Assembly: GCA_902363255.1 (NCBI GenBank)
Contig: CABIZO010000003.1
Location: 1 to 64,000, forward strand
From: Peptostreptococcaceae bacterium
GTDB taxonomy: Bacteria; Bacillota; Clostridia; Peptostreptococcales; Peptostreptococcaceae
DNA length: 64,000 bases
Direction of reading: 5' to 3'
Part shown: positions 35,214 to 44,367 of the stretch, piece by piece
Layout of the letters: each line of letters opens with the position of its first letter
How positions within the stretch are numbered: position 1 is the stretch's first letter
Program-made: the position numbers and the translations under genes
The notes under the pieces: generated by a model
Database searches by the model: none
Told to the model about the DNA's origin: nothing
Seen by the model: only the letters and a program-made list of their open reading frames with translations

Positions 35214-35415
35214 AATATGTCTCCTTCTATTTAATAGTATTGTCCTTAATATAAATAGTATTATAAGTAAATAGTAAATTTATTCTAATATTGTTAGAAC
35301 GTGTTTATTATAAAACTTGGAGTTAACTTCAAGTCAATATTTATTTTTTAATTTATTATTTTAGTTTATTTTTATCTTTTTAATTATTTTTCAATCCTTA
35401 TCTTTTTACTAAAAA

Positions 35416-35667
35416 TTATTTTTCAATTTCTATCTTTTTAATTACCTTTGCTGGTACTCCTCCAACAACTACATTTTCATCCACTTCTTTTCCAATTAGC
35501 TGTGACATAAGCTCTCTAATTTCCTTTGGTTCATGATAAGCATTATTTAAAACTGCTGTTATTTTCAAAGCTTCTTGGGATACACAATGCATGTATTTAT
35601 GTATCTCTGTATTTGCAGCTACTGTTTTACCTTCATTTAAATATGCTATATATTCCTTTAAATCCAT
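35416..35667 (-). pseudogene. Maltose O-acetyltransferase-like gene with internal deletion
   Basis: Begins as a MacA/Maa N-terminal domain (MDLKEYIAYLNEGKTVAANT, then LKITAVLNNAYHEPKEIREL) but after GKEVDE jumps to NVVVGGVPAKVIKKI, the very end of sugar O-acetyltransferases. About 100 residues of hexapeptide repeats, including the catalytic His, are gone, yet the frame is preserved. Start set at ATG 35667, which has AAAGGTG upstream; a GTG 12 bases earlier is also possible. Confidence 0.75.
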
Positions 35668-35862
35668 CTTTTTTCTCACCTTTCTTTACTACTTTATATA
35701 ATTTCATACTTAATCCTAAAATAATTTTAATCTTATTTTATTATATTCATCTCTCCAATCAATATCCAATACCTATATTAAATACCTTCCCATAGTTGAC
35801 AGGCATGGCAACAAATATTTACAATTATTTATATTTGATTATACATGGCAGGAGGTAATTAT

Positions 35863-36060
35863 ATGGAACTTAGAATTTTGCGCTATTTCTTAGCAGTTGC
35901 GAGGGAGGAAAGTATCACCGGTGCGGCGGAATCATTGCATCTGTCTAAACCCACATTGTCAAGACAACTTATGCAACTGGAAAAAGAACTTGGCAAACAA
36001 CTTTTAATACGTGGAAATAGAAAAATTACACTTACAGAAGAAGAATTAAAGCCTAGATAA
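35863..36060 (+). pseudogene. LysR family regulator, N-terminal helix-turn-helix only
   Basis: ATG 35863 with AGGAGG opens MELRILRYFLAVAREESITG, AAESLHLSKPTLSRQLMQLE, the typical LysR DNA-binding domain. The frame ends after RKITLTEEELKPR, where a normal protein continues for another 230 residues. The truncation point coincides with a terminator-like hairpin. Together with the adjacent maa remnant it looks like a decayed divergent gene pair. Confidence 0.75.
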
Positions 36061-36084
36061 CAGTTAAACTCCTACCTAGGCTTT
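36048..36084. terminator. Terminator hairpin at the lysR truncation
   Basis: AAAGCCTAG and CTAGGCTTT form a stem around a loop of about 17 bases. It follows the radical SAM gene on the minus strand and the lysR remnant on the plus strand. Confidence 0.65.
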
Positions 36085-36100
36085 AATTTTACTTATTTAT

Positions 36101-37465
36101 TTAACAATCATTACAATTTGCACATGGGTGAGACTCTTGCCACAGCTTATCAGCAACCTTCTCCCAGTTACTTGCTGCAACTAAACATTTATTACTTAAA
36201 TCTATTACATTTTCAGGGCTCTTTAAATCTGTTGAATGAGAATCTGATGATTCAACCATTTCAACTAAATATTTAGGATTATCCAAAAGAGGACATGGTC
36301 TTAAATAATTTTTATTAAAAGGTTGATTCTTTCTATATTGCATAAACAAAGGTGATTGATAAGCCTGAAGTAATGTTTTTTCATATATACTAGAATCTGA
36401 ATAATGAATAAATGCACAAGGTTCAATATCTCCATTGGCATTTATGTGCAAATATCTACGTCCTCCTGCGATGCAGCCTTGCACATATTCTCCGTCATTC
36501 CAAAAATCCATAGTAAATATAGGTTTTGTTTGTCTAAATTTTCTAACTTGATGATACATAAATTCACGTTGCTTAGCACTTACCATTAACTCTGGTACTG
36601 CCTCCTTACCTACAGGCATATAAGTAAAAAACCAAGCGAATTTTGCACCTTTACTAATCATATCATCAAAGTATTCTTCACTACCTATAACATCCACATT
36701 TCTGCTAGTGTAACAGCATGAAATTCCAAAAGGTAACTTTTTGCTTTTTAAAATATCCATAGCTTGTATTACCTTTTTATAAGTTCCCTCTCCTCTTCTA
36801 TCATCTGTAGCTTCTTCAAACCCTTCTATACTTATGGCAGGTACGAAGTTTTTCACTCTTAACATTTCATCTGCAAATTTCTCATCTATTAATGTTCCAT
36901 TTGTAAAAGCAAGAAAAGCACAGTCTGGATGAGCTTCACATAATTTTATAATGTCATCCTTACGCACCATTGGCTCCCCACCAGAATAAATATACATATA
37001 TGTTCCAAGTTCTTTTCCTTGTTTTATAATACTATCTAGTGTTTCATAACTCATGGATAGTTTATTTCCATATTCAGCAGCCCAACATCCAGTACAATGT
37101 AAGTTACATGCTGATGTTGGATCCATCAAAATAGCCCAAGGTATATTGCAATTATACTTTTCCCTTGCCTTATCTTCTTTCTTCCCACCTATAATCACAG
37201 AATTAATTATGAAATTATTAAATAAAGTTTTTCTAACATCATCATCAATATCAGTCCATAAACTTTTTGCAAACTTATACCAAGTTCCTTCCTTATCTTC
37301 TAAAGCCTTCCTAATTACAATTCTTTGATTTTTAGTTACATCATCTTTATCAAATTTGTCTGCCCAATCAAGAAGTTTGGGAATATTTTTTTCAGGATTA
37401 GAGTCCAAATAAGAAATCGCCAGTCCAGCCCCCTTAGCTGTTAATGTTTCTTTAAGTGTTCTCAT
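36101..37465 (-). CDS. Radical SAM protein
   Basis: A 454-residue radical SAM enzyme with the CxxxCxxC cluster motif at Cys120, Cys124 and Cys127 (SACNLHCTGCWAAEYGNKLS), SAM-binding IYSGGEP and later GXIXGXXE-like SISIEGFEEATDD. After the TIM-barrel there is an extra cysteine set (QGCIAGGRRYLHI, IEPCAFIH, LRPCPLLD, and a C-terminal HPCANCNDC), suggesting at least one auxiliary Fe-S cluster. The N-terminal 100 residues are helical. Common in Clostridia, no assigned reaction. Stands alone. Confidence 0.85.
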   Translation of the reverse strand: MRTLKETLTAKGAGLAISYLDSNPEKNIPKLLDWADKFDKDDVTKNQRIVIRKALEDKEGTWYKFAKSLWTDIDDDVRKTLFNNFIINSVIIGGKKEDKAREKYNCNIPWAILMDPTSACNLHCTGCWAAEYGNKLSMSYETLDSIIKQGKELGTYMYIYSGGEPMVRKDDIIKLCEAHPDCAFLAFTNGTLIDEKFADEMLRVKNFVPAISIEGFEEATDDRRGEGTYKKVIQAMDILKSKKLPFGISCCYTSRNVDVIGSEEYFDDMISKGAKFAWFFTYMPVGKEAVPELMVSAKQREFMYHQVRKFRQTKPIFTMDFWNDGEYVQGCIAGGRRYLHINANGDIEPCAFIHYSDSSIYEKTLLQAYQSPLFMQYRKNQPFNKNYLRPCPLLDNPKYLVEMVESSDSHSTDLKSPENVIDLSNKCLVAASNWEKVADKLWQESHPCANCNDC

Positions 37466-37846
37466 CTCAAACCACCGCCTATACTTTATATATCTCTAAT
37501 GTATATGACAGATTTTTATTTCATATTACTCTATAAATTTTCAAAAATTTCAAATATATTTTGCATTCATATAAATATAATACTCCATGTTTTAGTAAGT
37601 TTAATTCATATACTATTTGCCTCAATTTCATTTTTATAATATATTCTTCTTCCTTAACAACAGTAAGAAAGGCACAAGTAAAAATCTTTGCTCATTTTCT
37701 TACAACATAGTATACAAAAATTATCAATTTATCGACTCAATCCCTATAATATTCATAATATTATGATTCTTCTTTTAAGTAATTTATTTCTAAACATTTC
37801 TGTACTATAATTTAATCATTAAATCTTATTTTATGGGGGTTAAACA

Positions 37847-38764
37847 ATGGAAATTTCAAATGTAGGTATTGTAGGTCTAGGTTCACTAGGTGCTATGTTC
37901 GGAAATTTTATTTCGAAAAAAATACCACAAAATAATCTTAAAATAATAGCTGACAAAGAACGTATTTCAAAATACAAAAACAATAATGTATATTGCAACG
38001 ATAAAATATGCAATTTTACATATGTGTCTGATGAAGATATATCAGATGAAAAATGCGATTTAATTATTTTTGCTGTTAAGTTTTCTGCTCTTCAAGATGC
38101 TATAAATTTAGTTGAAAATCATGTTCATGAAGATACCATATTTATATCTCTTCTTAACGGTATACGCAGCGAAGAAGTTATTTCGTCTAAATATAAAAAA
38201 GAAAATATTTTGCTTTGTACTGCTCAAGGCATGGATGCTGAAAAAGTCCAAAACAAAATTTATTATAAAAATATGGGATTTCTTAAAATAGGAACTTATG
38301 ATAACTTAAACGAAGATAAATTAAATATTCTTTCAAAATTCTTTGATAAAATAAATTTTCCTTATAAAATTGAGAAAAATATGAAAAGAGCCTTATGGTC
38401 AAAATTATTATTAAATACAGGGATAAATCAATCATGTATGGTGTTTAATACAAACTATGGAGGAGTTCAAGTAGAAGGTAAACCTAGAGATACTATGATT
38501 TCAGCCATGGAAGAAGTTGTTCTTGTGGCAAATCAGGAAAATATAGATTTAAACAATAATGATATTCAGCTTTGGCTAGACTTAGTAAATACTTTAAATC
38601 CAGATGGTAAACCTTCAATGTTACAAGATTTTGAATCTCATCGATATTCAGAAGTAGAATTATTTTCTGGTGAAATTTTAAAACTTGCAAAAAAACATAA
38701 TATACAAACTCCTGTTAATCAATTTTTATATGAAAAAATAAAATCCATAGAAAATACTTATTAA
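37847..38764 (+). CDS. 2-dehydropantoate 2-reductase family protein
   Basis: A 305-residue ketopantoate reductase-like protein: N-terminal Rossmann GIVGLGSLGAMFG, FAVKFSALQDAI and a C-terminal helical domain with KNMKRALWSKLLLNTGINQS (catalytic Lys and Asn) and PSMLQDFESHRYSEVEL. PanE reduces ketopantoate with NADPH in pantothenate/CoA synthesis. No other pan genes are nearby, so it may act on another 2-oxo acid. ATGGGGGTT precedes the ATG. Confidence 0.82.
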   Translation: MEISNVGIVGLGSLGAMFGNFISKKIPQNNLKIIADKERISKYKNNNVYCNDKICNFTYVSDEDISDEKCDLIIFAVKFSALQDAINLVENHVHEDTIFISLLNGIRSEEVISSKYKKENILLCTAQGMDAEKVQNKIYYKNMGFLKIGTYDNLNEDKLNILSKFFDKINFPYKIEKNMKRALWSKLLLNTGINQSCMVFNTNYGGVQVEGKPRDTMISAMEEVVLVANQENIDLNNNDIQLWLDLVNTLNPDGKPSMLQDFESHRYSEVELFSGEILKLAKKHNIQTPVNQFLYEKIKSIENTY

Positions 38765-38910
38765 ATATTGTAAATACAGATTTTTCTACACTTTGAGAGT
38801 TTTTCTTATGATATACATTAAAAATTTATCTTGAAATTATTTATAAATCTGTTACTATGGGTATTGTATAAATATAGATTTATATAAAAGATATTTTTAG
38901 GAGGCAACTT

Positions 38911-39537
38911 ATGAACTATATAACAAAGGACGAACTAGATAATAAAGAATTATCATCTAAGTTTTCTATAACAAATAATACTTTAACTTTTGAGGAAGGA
39001 TCTCAATATAAAGATAATTTTGAAGTGGGTGATATCGTAACTTTAAAAAATGATACTACTAAAATTGGTGTTATTACTTTTATAGAAGAAGATGAATTAA
39101 ATATAAACTGGAATAATAATACGGAAACTGTAGAAACTACTACTAATCTAATAGTTATACCTCCTACTATAGGTATAGAGTTATTCAATAATAATGATTT
39201 ACTTACATTATGGGAAGATTTATCAAATGGTAAAAATGACAGCTTTGATCTAAAATGCCTTTATATAAATGATAAAATGGTAAACGAAGTTACTTTTGTT
39301 AGAGCATACAAAAATACGGACACTTTAGTAGACAAAAGATTTAGAAGAAAGTTTTCACTATATAGAAAATTTGCTAATTCGCAAATATACAGAAGTAATT
39401 TATACACTATCATTGATGGAAATGTTGGATTAGATAACTCAAGATTTGTATATTATCTATTACAAGACAATGTTGTTTATTACCTAGGTATAGATTTAAA
39501 ACCTGAAGATTTAACTACTTATTTATTTAAAAAATAA
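38911..39537 (+). CDS. Hypothetical cytoplasmic protein
   Basis: A 208-residue protein, Asn/Asp/Thr-rich, without signal peptide or membrane span. The first half has an SH3/KOW-like stretch (NFEVGDIVTLKNDTTKIGVI), and the second half contains DKRFRRKFSLYRKFANSQIY. No family recognised. AGGAGGCAAC precedes the ATG and a terminator follows, so it is a single-gene unit. Confidence 0.6.
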   Translation: MNYITKDELDNKELSSKFSITNNTLTFEEGSQYKDNFEVGDIVTLKNDTTKIGVITFIEEDELNINWNNNTETVETTTNLIVIPPTIGIELFNNNDLLTLWEDLSNGKNDSFDLKCLYINDKMVNEVTFVRAYKNTDTLVDKRFRRKFSLYRKFANSQIYRSNLYTIIDGNVGLDNSRFVYYLLQDNVVYYLGIDLKPEDLTTYLFKK

Positions 39538-39579
39538 TATAAAATACACTGTGTTATCTTTTATATACACTTAAAATAA

Positions 39580-39634
39580 AAAGTTATAAAAAGTAGAGTA
39601 ATATATCTCTAATTTATAACTTTTTATTTTTTTG
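39580..39634 (+). terminator. Terminator after the hypothetical gene
   Basis: AAAAAGTTATAAA and TTTATAACTTTTTATTTTTT stem; also T-rich enough on the other strand to serve the DUF421 gene. Confidence 0.75.
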
Positions 39635-39667
39635 TTCTTTTTCATACTATTATTTCTAAATTTAAGA

Positions 39668-40351
39668 TTAGTCCTTAGAAATATATAAAGTTCCATCACT
39701 TTTAACTTCAGCATAAAAAACATCTTTAGCTGAGTAAATATTATTCTTTTTTAGTTGAGAGTCTAGCCATTCTTCACTCAAATTAAGTTCTTTTAAATGA
39801 TCTTTTAAAACTTTACCATCTGAAATTACTTCTCGTGGCAAGTTCTTTATGGGATCGATTTTTATACTCATATCTGATTTAACCACAGACTGATTTTCTG
39901 GTGTTTTCATTACACTTAAACTTCCATCTGTTTCTAAAATTGCATATTCCACTTCTTCAATGGAAAACACATTTGCTTCTCTAAGTAACATTAGTAAAAC
40001 ATCTATATTCATCCTACATGATTTAAGAGCTTCTTTAATTATTTTCCCTTTTTTAATTACAATAATATCTTCTCCGTTCATTATTTTTTTGTATTTATGC
40101 GACTTTAAAGATATTAAAGAGTTCAATTCTGTTAATATAAATATGGCAATTAATGATGCAAGTGCATCTACTACTGGCATATCAACTTCGCTTATAAAAT
40201 CCCCTGCTACTGAACCCATTGTAACTCCTGTTATATAGTTAAAATATGTTAACTGGCTCATTTGTTTTTTACCTAATAATCGAGTTAATATTAATAATAC
40301 TACGATTATCAACGAACTTCTTAAGCCTATATTTAAAATATGAGAAAACAT
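39668..40351 (-). CDS. DUF421 (YetF-like) membrane protein
   Basis: A 227-residue protein: three N-terminal membrane spans (LNIGLRSSLIIVVLLILTRL, TYFNYITGVTMGSVAG, then IFILTELNSLISL) followed by two cytoplasmic repeats containing RMNIDVLLMLLREANVFSIE and LSEEWLDSQLKKNNIYSAKD. This is the DUF421/DUF3290-type fold of YetF/YdfR proteins, associated with germination or stress but not enzymatically defined. ATAGGAGGAT precedes the ATG. Confidence 0.85.
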   Translation of the reverse strand: MFSHILNIGLRSSLIIVVLLILTRLLGKKQMSQLTYFNYITGVTMGSVAGDFISEVDMPVVDALASLIAIFILTELNSLISLKSHKYKKIMNGEDIIVIKKGKIIKEALKSCRMNIDVLLMLLREANVFSIEEVEYAILETDGSLSVMKTPENQSVVKSDMSIKIDPIKNLPREVISDGKVLKDHLKELNLSEEWLDSQLKKNNIYSAKDVFYAEVKSDGTLYISKD

Positions 40352-40434
40352 TTTTATCCTCCTATGGTAAATTTAATCATAGGTTAGTTTGCTTAATTCA
40401 ATATGCTTTTATTCATCCCACATTTATTTTCAAT

Positions 40435-40468
40435 AAAAAAGAACAAGAATTAATCTTGTTCTTTTTAT
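40435..40468 (-). terminator. Terminator after the M28 peptidase gene
   Basis: AAAAAAGAACAAG-AATTAAT-CTTGTTCTTTTT, T-rich on both strands. Confidence 0.75.
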
Positions 40469-40473
40469 TTGTA

Positions 40474-42465
40474 TTATTTAACTTTTATATATTTTACTGT
40501 ACTGTAAAAACTGTAAACTTTCTTTCCATCTACTTTTTTATACGCTCTTACTTTAAAGTAATATCCTTTTTTACTAGTTAAACTAGTTTTTGTTAATTTA
40601 GTATTTTTTGTATCTTTTATTAAAGTATATTTTCCTTTCTTTAAAGTTGCCATATAAACTTCATATCCATCAGTATTCTTACTTACTTTTTTAGAGTAAT
40701 CTAAGCTAACTGTTTTAGCTTTAGTTGATGATAATTTAACTATTGGTTGCAAAGGCTTTGTTGTAGCTTTTACTTTTTCACTTTTTAGTCCAGTATAAGT
40801 CTTTTTATTTACTTCTTTATATGCACATACTTTATAATAGTAATTAATAGCAGATACTAGCTTAGTATCCTTATAACTAGTTACGTTATTTTTATGTATA
40901 GTACTTATTAAAACGTATTTTTTAGATGATGCAGAATATTTATAAATCTTATATCCATCTGCATTATTTACCTTATTCCAAGACAATTCTAAAGAATTAG
41001 TAAGTACATTTGATACTTTAAGTTTTTCTACTGTTTCAGGTAATATACTAAACTCTGCTTTAGCAGTTCCAAAATAATCATTGCATCCTTTTACAGTAAC
41101 TGTAGCAGTTCCTATTTCTTTGTTGTTTGAGTAGCTTACTGTATAATCTACGCCTTCTTCTAATACTTTCTTACCATCTTTTACTACAACTTCTGGTCTT
41201 TGTTTTTTACCATTATAAATCTGATTTTCTACTTCTATTGTAGTATTTGCAATATTAGAACCTACAGTTGACATAGATTCATTTAATTTTTTTACAGCTT
41301 CATCTATTATGCTTTGATCTTTTAATAAAATGTATTCCGTCTTATTAACTTTCTTCGCCTCTTTTAAAGCTTGTTGGAACTTTTTATAAGAAGATTCTGA
41401 AAAATCACTTTTATCCATGTCATTAGCTATTTCTATAACTTCTTTTAATTCATCTTTTGAAGGAGTTACTAGCCCATCTGGATCTAATTGATAAACAACA
41501 GCTTCTAATAATTTACAATATGCACTTATTGTATTTTTACCACGGCTTCCCCATGTTGATTCTATAAATTCAAGGTTATCTCTTTTTGGGTCATGCATTA
41601 CTTCACCTAATTCCGTTTCATAAGCACCTGAAGAACCATACTCTGGATGATCTGGGTCATCAGGTAATTCCCAGTTTACTGCTTCAAAATATAAGTAAGG
41701 CATTAATTTTCTAAAGCTTGCATGGTCACTCCAGTTTCCTGTTGAAGGACTTGGGTAATCTAAGTTTAATTTTGTATCGTTTAATCTCATTCCTGTTCCT
41801 AAGGCATCAGATAACTTTAATGCTTGATATACAGGCCATGCATTATCAACTTTATTTGTTTCTTCGTTGTAGTTACCACTATAGATATAGCGATATGTAC
41901 CAGCTAATAAACTATCCATATTTACCATATAAACAGTATTTGCTATTTCTTCTTCTGTCATTGATTTTGCATATGCTGCAGAACCTTTAAGTACCACTTC
42001 TTCAGCACCAAAGAATACAAATTTAACTGTATAAGGTGTTTCTTTGTCTGCAATTCTTTTTGCTGTTTCCAAATTTACAACTGTTCCAGAACCATTGTCA
42101 TCCACACCATGAGTTCCCACACTATCATAATGAGAGCCTATTATAACCTCTTTTGATGAAACACCTTTCTTAGTTGCTACAACATTTTGAGAATTATAAG
42201 TTGATCCTCTTCTCTCATAAGTAAAATTCTGTACTTCTACTTCATAACCAAAAGACTCTAATTGAGTTTTTAAATATTCAGCTGTTTTTACTTCTTGTTC
42301 TGTACCAGCTATTCTTTTAGTTAAATTTTGATCTAAATATTGCAATACACTGTAGGCATAATCCCCATAAGTATCATTTTCTTGCGCAAATGATACTGGA
42401 GTATATACAATTGTTGTAAATATCATTGCGAATGTCATAATAATTGCTAAAAACTTTTTCTTCAT
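40474..42465 (-). CDS. Secreted M28 family aminopeptidase with C-terminal Fn3-like domains
   Basis: A 663-residue exported peptidase. Signal peptide 1-28 (MKKKFLAIIMTFAMIFTTIV...FAQ). M28 zinc ligands are in GSHYDSVGTHGVDDNGSG, VFFGAEEVVLKGS, NMDS and SDHASFRKL, the signature of leucine-type aminopeptidases. After the catalytic domain comes a helical stretch (DELKEVIEIANDMDKSDFSE), then a bacterial Ig/Fn3 set (GKKVLEEGVDYTVSYSNNKE, LSWNKVNNADGYKIYKYSAS). It probably releases amino acids from extracellular peptides. The T-box leader upstream links it to amino acid starvation. Confidence 0.9.
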   Translation of the reverse strand: MKKKFLAIIMTFAMIFTTIVYTPVSFAQENDTYGDYAYSVLQYLDQNLTKRIAGTEQEVKTAEYLKTQLESFGYEVEVQNFTYERRGSTYNSQNVVATKKGVSSKEVIIGSHYDSVGTHGVDDNGSGTVVNLETAKRIADKETPYTVKFVFFGAEEVVLKGSAAYAKSMTEEEIANTVYMVNMDSLLAGTYRYIYSGNYNEETNKVDNAWPVYQALKLSDALGTGMRLNDTKLNLDYPSPSTGNWSDHASFRKLMPYLYFEAVNWELPDDPDHPEYGSSGAYETELGEVMHDPKRDNLEFIESTWGSRGKNTISAYCKLLEAVVYQLDPDGLVTPSKDELKEVIEIANDMDKSDFSESSYKKFQQALKEAKKVNKTEYILLKDQSIIDEAVKKLNESMSTVGSNIANTTIEVENQIYNGKKQRPEVVVKDGKKVLEEGVDYTVSYSNNKEIGTATVTVKGCNDYFGTAKAEFSILPETVEKLKVSNVLTNSLELSWNKVNNADGYKIYKYSASSKKYVLISTIHKNNVTSYKDTKLVSAINYYYKVCAYKEVNKKTYTGLKSEKVKATTKPLQPIVKLSSTKAKTVSLDYSKKVSKNTDGYEVYMATLKKGKYTLIKDTKNTKLTKTSLTSKKGYYFKVRAYKKVDGKKVYSFYSTVKYIKVK

Positions 42466-42510
42466 AATCTTTCTCCCCCTAAATATAATTTAATCTTGCA
42501 TATAAAAAAT

Positions 42511-42538
42511 CGCCCCTCAGTCTTATGACCAAGAGACG
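42511..42538 (-). terminator. T-box terminator 2
   Basis: CGTCTCTTGGTCATAAGACT / GAGGGGCG followed by ATTTTTT, 46 bases before the peptidase start codon. Confidence 0.8.
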
Positions 42539-42589
42539 AATTATATCCGCGTTACCACTCTCATTGATAAGTTTTAATCAATCAAAAAA

Positions 42590-42615
42590 GTCCCTTGGCT
42601 ATAAAGCCAAGAGAC
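42590..42615 (-). terminator. T-box terminator 1
   Basis: GTCTCTTGGCTTTATAGCCAAGGGAC followed by TTTTTTGATT. Its stem is more stable than that of terminator 2. Confidence 0.85.
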
Positions 42616-42832
42616 GAATTATTCCGCGTTACCACTCTTATTGATAAGAAACTTATCCACTCAATCTCTTAAGGCGAGACCACCGATTGACATACTAATA
42701 ATTTCTGACAATCTCCTCCAAAGCTCTATTCACTTTATATCTTGTTACTGGACTCACACCAACCCCAGCTCGCTGAAACTTAATAAAAAGTTACTCTCTT
42801 TTTCGTAGGATTTATTTATTTATCTTGATAAA

Positions 42833-42861
42833 ATCATAAATTAATTTCTAAAATATGTCAA
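42833..42861 (-). promoter_or_regulatory. Promoter of the T-box leader
   Basis: TTGACA and TATGAT on the minus strand, 17 bases apart, about 40 bases upstream of Stem I. Confidence 0.8.
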
Positions 42862-42939
42862 CACATTTTTGCAATCATAATAAACAATATTTTGTGACCT
42901 ATATATAAATCCATAATCTATCACAAAGCATATAGTATT

Positions 42940-43746
42940 CTATAATCTACTTGCTACAACCATCATTATACCAAGTACTAAAAGTACAATCCCCGTAACT
43001 CTATTTTGTTTTTCAGCTGAGGCTCCATTGGCAAATTTAGCTGCAACTTGAGCTCCTAACAGTGTAAATATTATACATAAAGCTAAAGATGCTAAATCTG
43101 GTAATGCTCCACTTATGGAGAAATGTGAAACTGCTCCTGTTAATGCAGTAAAAGTCATTACAAATACACTAGTTCCTACTGCCATTTTCAGTTCATATCC
43201 AAGTACAGTTGTCATGATAATTAACATCATCATTCCACCACCTGCACCTATAAATCCACATATAAATCCTATAGGAATACCTGCCATAAATGATTTAACT
43301 TTCTTAATTCTTTCTTCCCTTTTTAACTCTTCAACACTTAATTCCATACTTGTTGCCAGATCATTTCTATTCTCAGTTCTCATAACTGGCTTGACAATAA
43401 ATTTAATACCTAAAAATATTGTTACAGCTACTGAGAATCCACCCATAGTATGGCTTGGAACAAGAGATGAAATATAACTACCTATAACAGTAAATATTAA
43501 AACTGAAGCAAGTATATACTTCCCATTTTTTATATCAAGATTTTTGTTTTTTCCATAAGTATATGCTGAAACACCAGAAGCCAACACGTCAGATGCCAAA
43601 GCAATACCAATAGCATCAAATGCATTCATTCCTAAAAATGTTATTAGCATAGGTGAAATTACTGCTGCTGCAGATAACCCAGCTAGTCCAGTTCCAACCC
43701 CTGCTCCTAAACCTGCAATTAAACAAACTATAAATTTTAAAGCCAT
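42940..43746 (-). CDS. TauE/SafE family sulfite (anion) exporter
   Basis: A 268-residue protein with about eight membrane spans and the two TauE/SafE repeats: GLGAGVGTGLAGLSAAAVIS near the N-terminus and IPIGFICGFIGAGGGMMMLI in the middle, both with the characteristic glycine-rich motif. Members export sulfite, sulfoacetate or other organic anions. It lies one base downstream of a MarR gene in the same operon, suggesting export of a compound sensed by that regulator. Confidence 0.85.
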   Translation of the reverse strand: MALKFIVCLIAGLGAGVGTGLAGLSAAAVISPMLITFLGMNAFDAIGIALASDVLASGVSAYTYGKNKNLDIKNGKYILASVLIFTVIGSYISSLVPSHTMGGFSVAVTIFLGIKFIVKPVMRTENRNDLATSMELSVEELKREERIKKVKSFMAGIPIGFICGFIGAGGGMMMLIIMTTVLGYELKMAVGTSVFVMTFTALTGAVSHFSISGALPDLASLALCIIFTLLGAQVAAKFANGASAEKQNRVTGIVLLVLGIMMVVASRL

Positions 43747-43747
43747 A

Positions 43748-44179
43748 TTATAAACTCTCCTTCATATTTTCAACCATTTGATTTAATATCTTTTGATGGT
43801 TCTCTCTATCTTCTTTTGAAATATTTTTATATATAATTTCGAAAAAATTTTTTTGAATTAACTTACCTTCCTCAACTATATCATGAGATTTGTCAGTTAA
43901 TTTAAGATGATTAATTCTTCTATCATTTTTATCCTCAAAATTACTAATCAACTCTTTTTTTATTAATAAATCTACTGCTTTTGATACATAAGATTTAGCA
44001 AATCCTCTCAATTCCACAATATCTTTTGCTGTATCATACTCAGGATTATTATACAAAAACAAAAGCACATCCAGCTCCACATTGCTTAAATCATATTTAT
44101 CACAAACAACATTTTGCAACTTTTTATATAATTTATTAAACTGTTGAAGCCTTAATAGCATCTGTGTTGCACTTAACAT
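43748..44179 (-). CDS. MarR family regulator (TauE operon)
   Basis: A 143-residue winged-helix protein: LSNVELDVLLFLYNNPEYDT, AKDIVELRGFAKSYVSKAVD (recognition helix), then LLIKKELISNFEDKNDRRIN with the wing motif DxRR. AGGAGGTAAAT precedes the ATG. It is co-transcribed with the exporter and preceded by two perfect dyads (44211-44241), so it probably represses the operon until a ligand binds. Confidence 0.88.
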   Translation of the reverse strand: MLSATQMLLRLQQFNKLYKKLQNVVCDKYDLSNVELDVLLFLYNNPEYDTAKDIVELRGFAKSYVSKAVDLLIKKELISNFEDKNDRRINHLKLTDKSHDIVEEGKLIQKNFFEIIYKNISKEDRENHQKILNQMVENMKESL

Positions 44180-44210
44180 GATTTACCTCCTAATTAAATA
44201 TTCAAAAAAT

Positions 44211-44241
44211 AGTTCTCTAGAGAACTGTTCTTCCAAGAACT
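44211..44241 (-). promoter_or_regulatory. Two adjacent MarR-type operators
   Basis: AGTTCTCTAGAGAACT (44211-44226) is a perfect 16-base palindrome; TGTTCTTCCAAGAACT (44226-44241) is a near-perfect one sharing the AGTTCT half-site and one base. They lie about 30 bases upstream of the MarR gene. Confidence 0.75.
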
Positions 44242-44281
44242 ATCTTATATCAATCAGTAAAAAATGTCAATTTTACAAGTT

Positions 44282-44295
44282 AAAATTCGCTTCGC
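44282..44295. repeat. AAAATTCGCTTCG element
   Basis: Another copy of the 13-mer seen at 32055, 32091 and 60715, followed by CTTATGTCACC. Confidence 0.5.
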
Positions 44296-44330
44296 TTATG
44301 TCACCAAAATTGAAAAACATTTTTACATAA

Positions 44331-44367
44331 AAAAGGTATTGCTTTTCTCAACAATACCTTTTTATTT
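44331..44367 (-). terminator. Terminator after the NlpC/P60 gene
   Basis: AAAAAAGGTATTG-CTTTTCT-CAACAATACCTTTTT, T-rich on both strands. Confidence 0.8.

Larger units (their letters stand above)
42504..42795 (-). promoter_or_regulatory. T-box riboswitch leader with two antiterminator/terminator units
   Basis: On the minus strand a Stem I region (GAGCTGGGGTTGGTG, then GTGAATAGAGCTTTGGAGG, and GGTGGTCTCGCC) precedes the T-box sequence AAGAGTGGTAACGCGG (42624-42639) and terminator 1 (42590-42615). Only about 30 bases on, a second T-box GAGAGTGGTAACGCGG (42547-42562) and terminator 2 (42511-42538) follow. There is no room for a second Stem I. The specifier codon could not be fixed; the bases after the conserved GAA in the specifier loop read TAGAGC. 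Confidence 0.87.
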
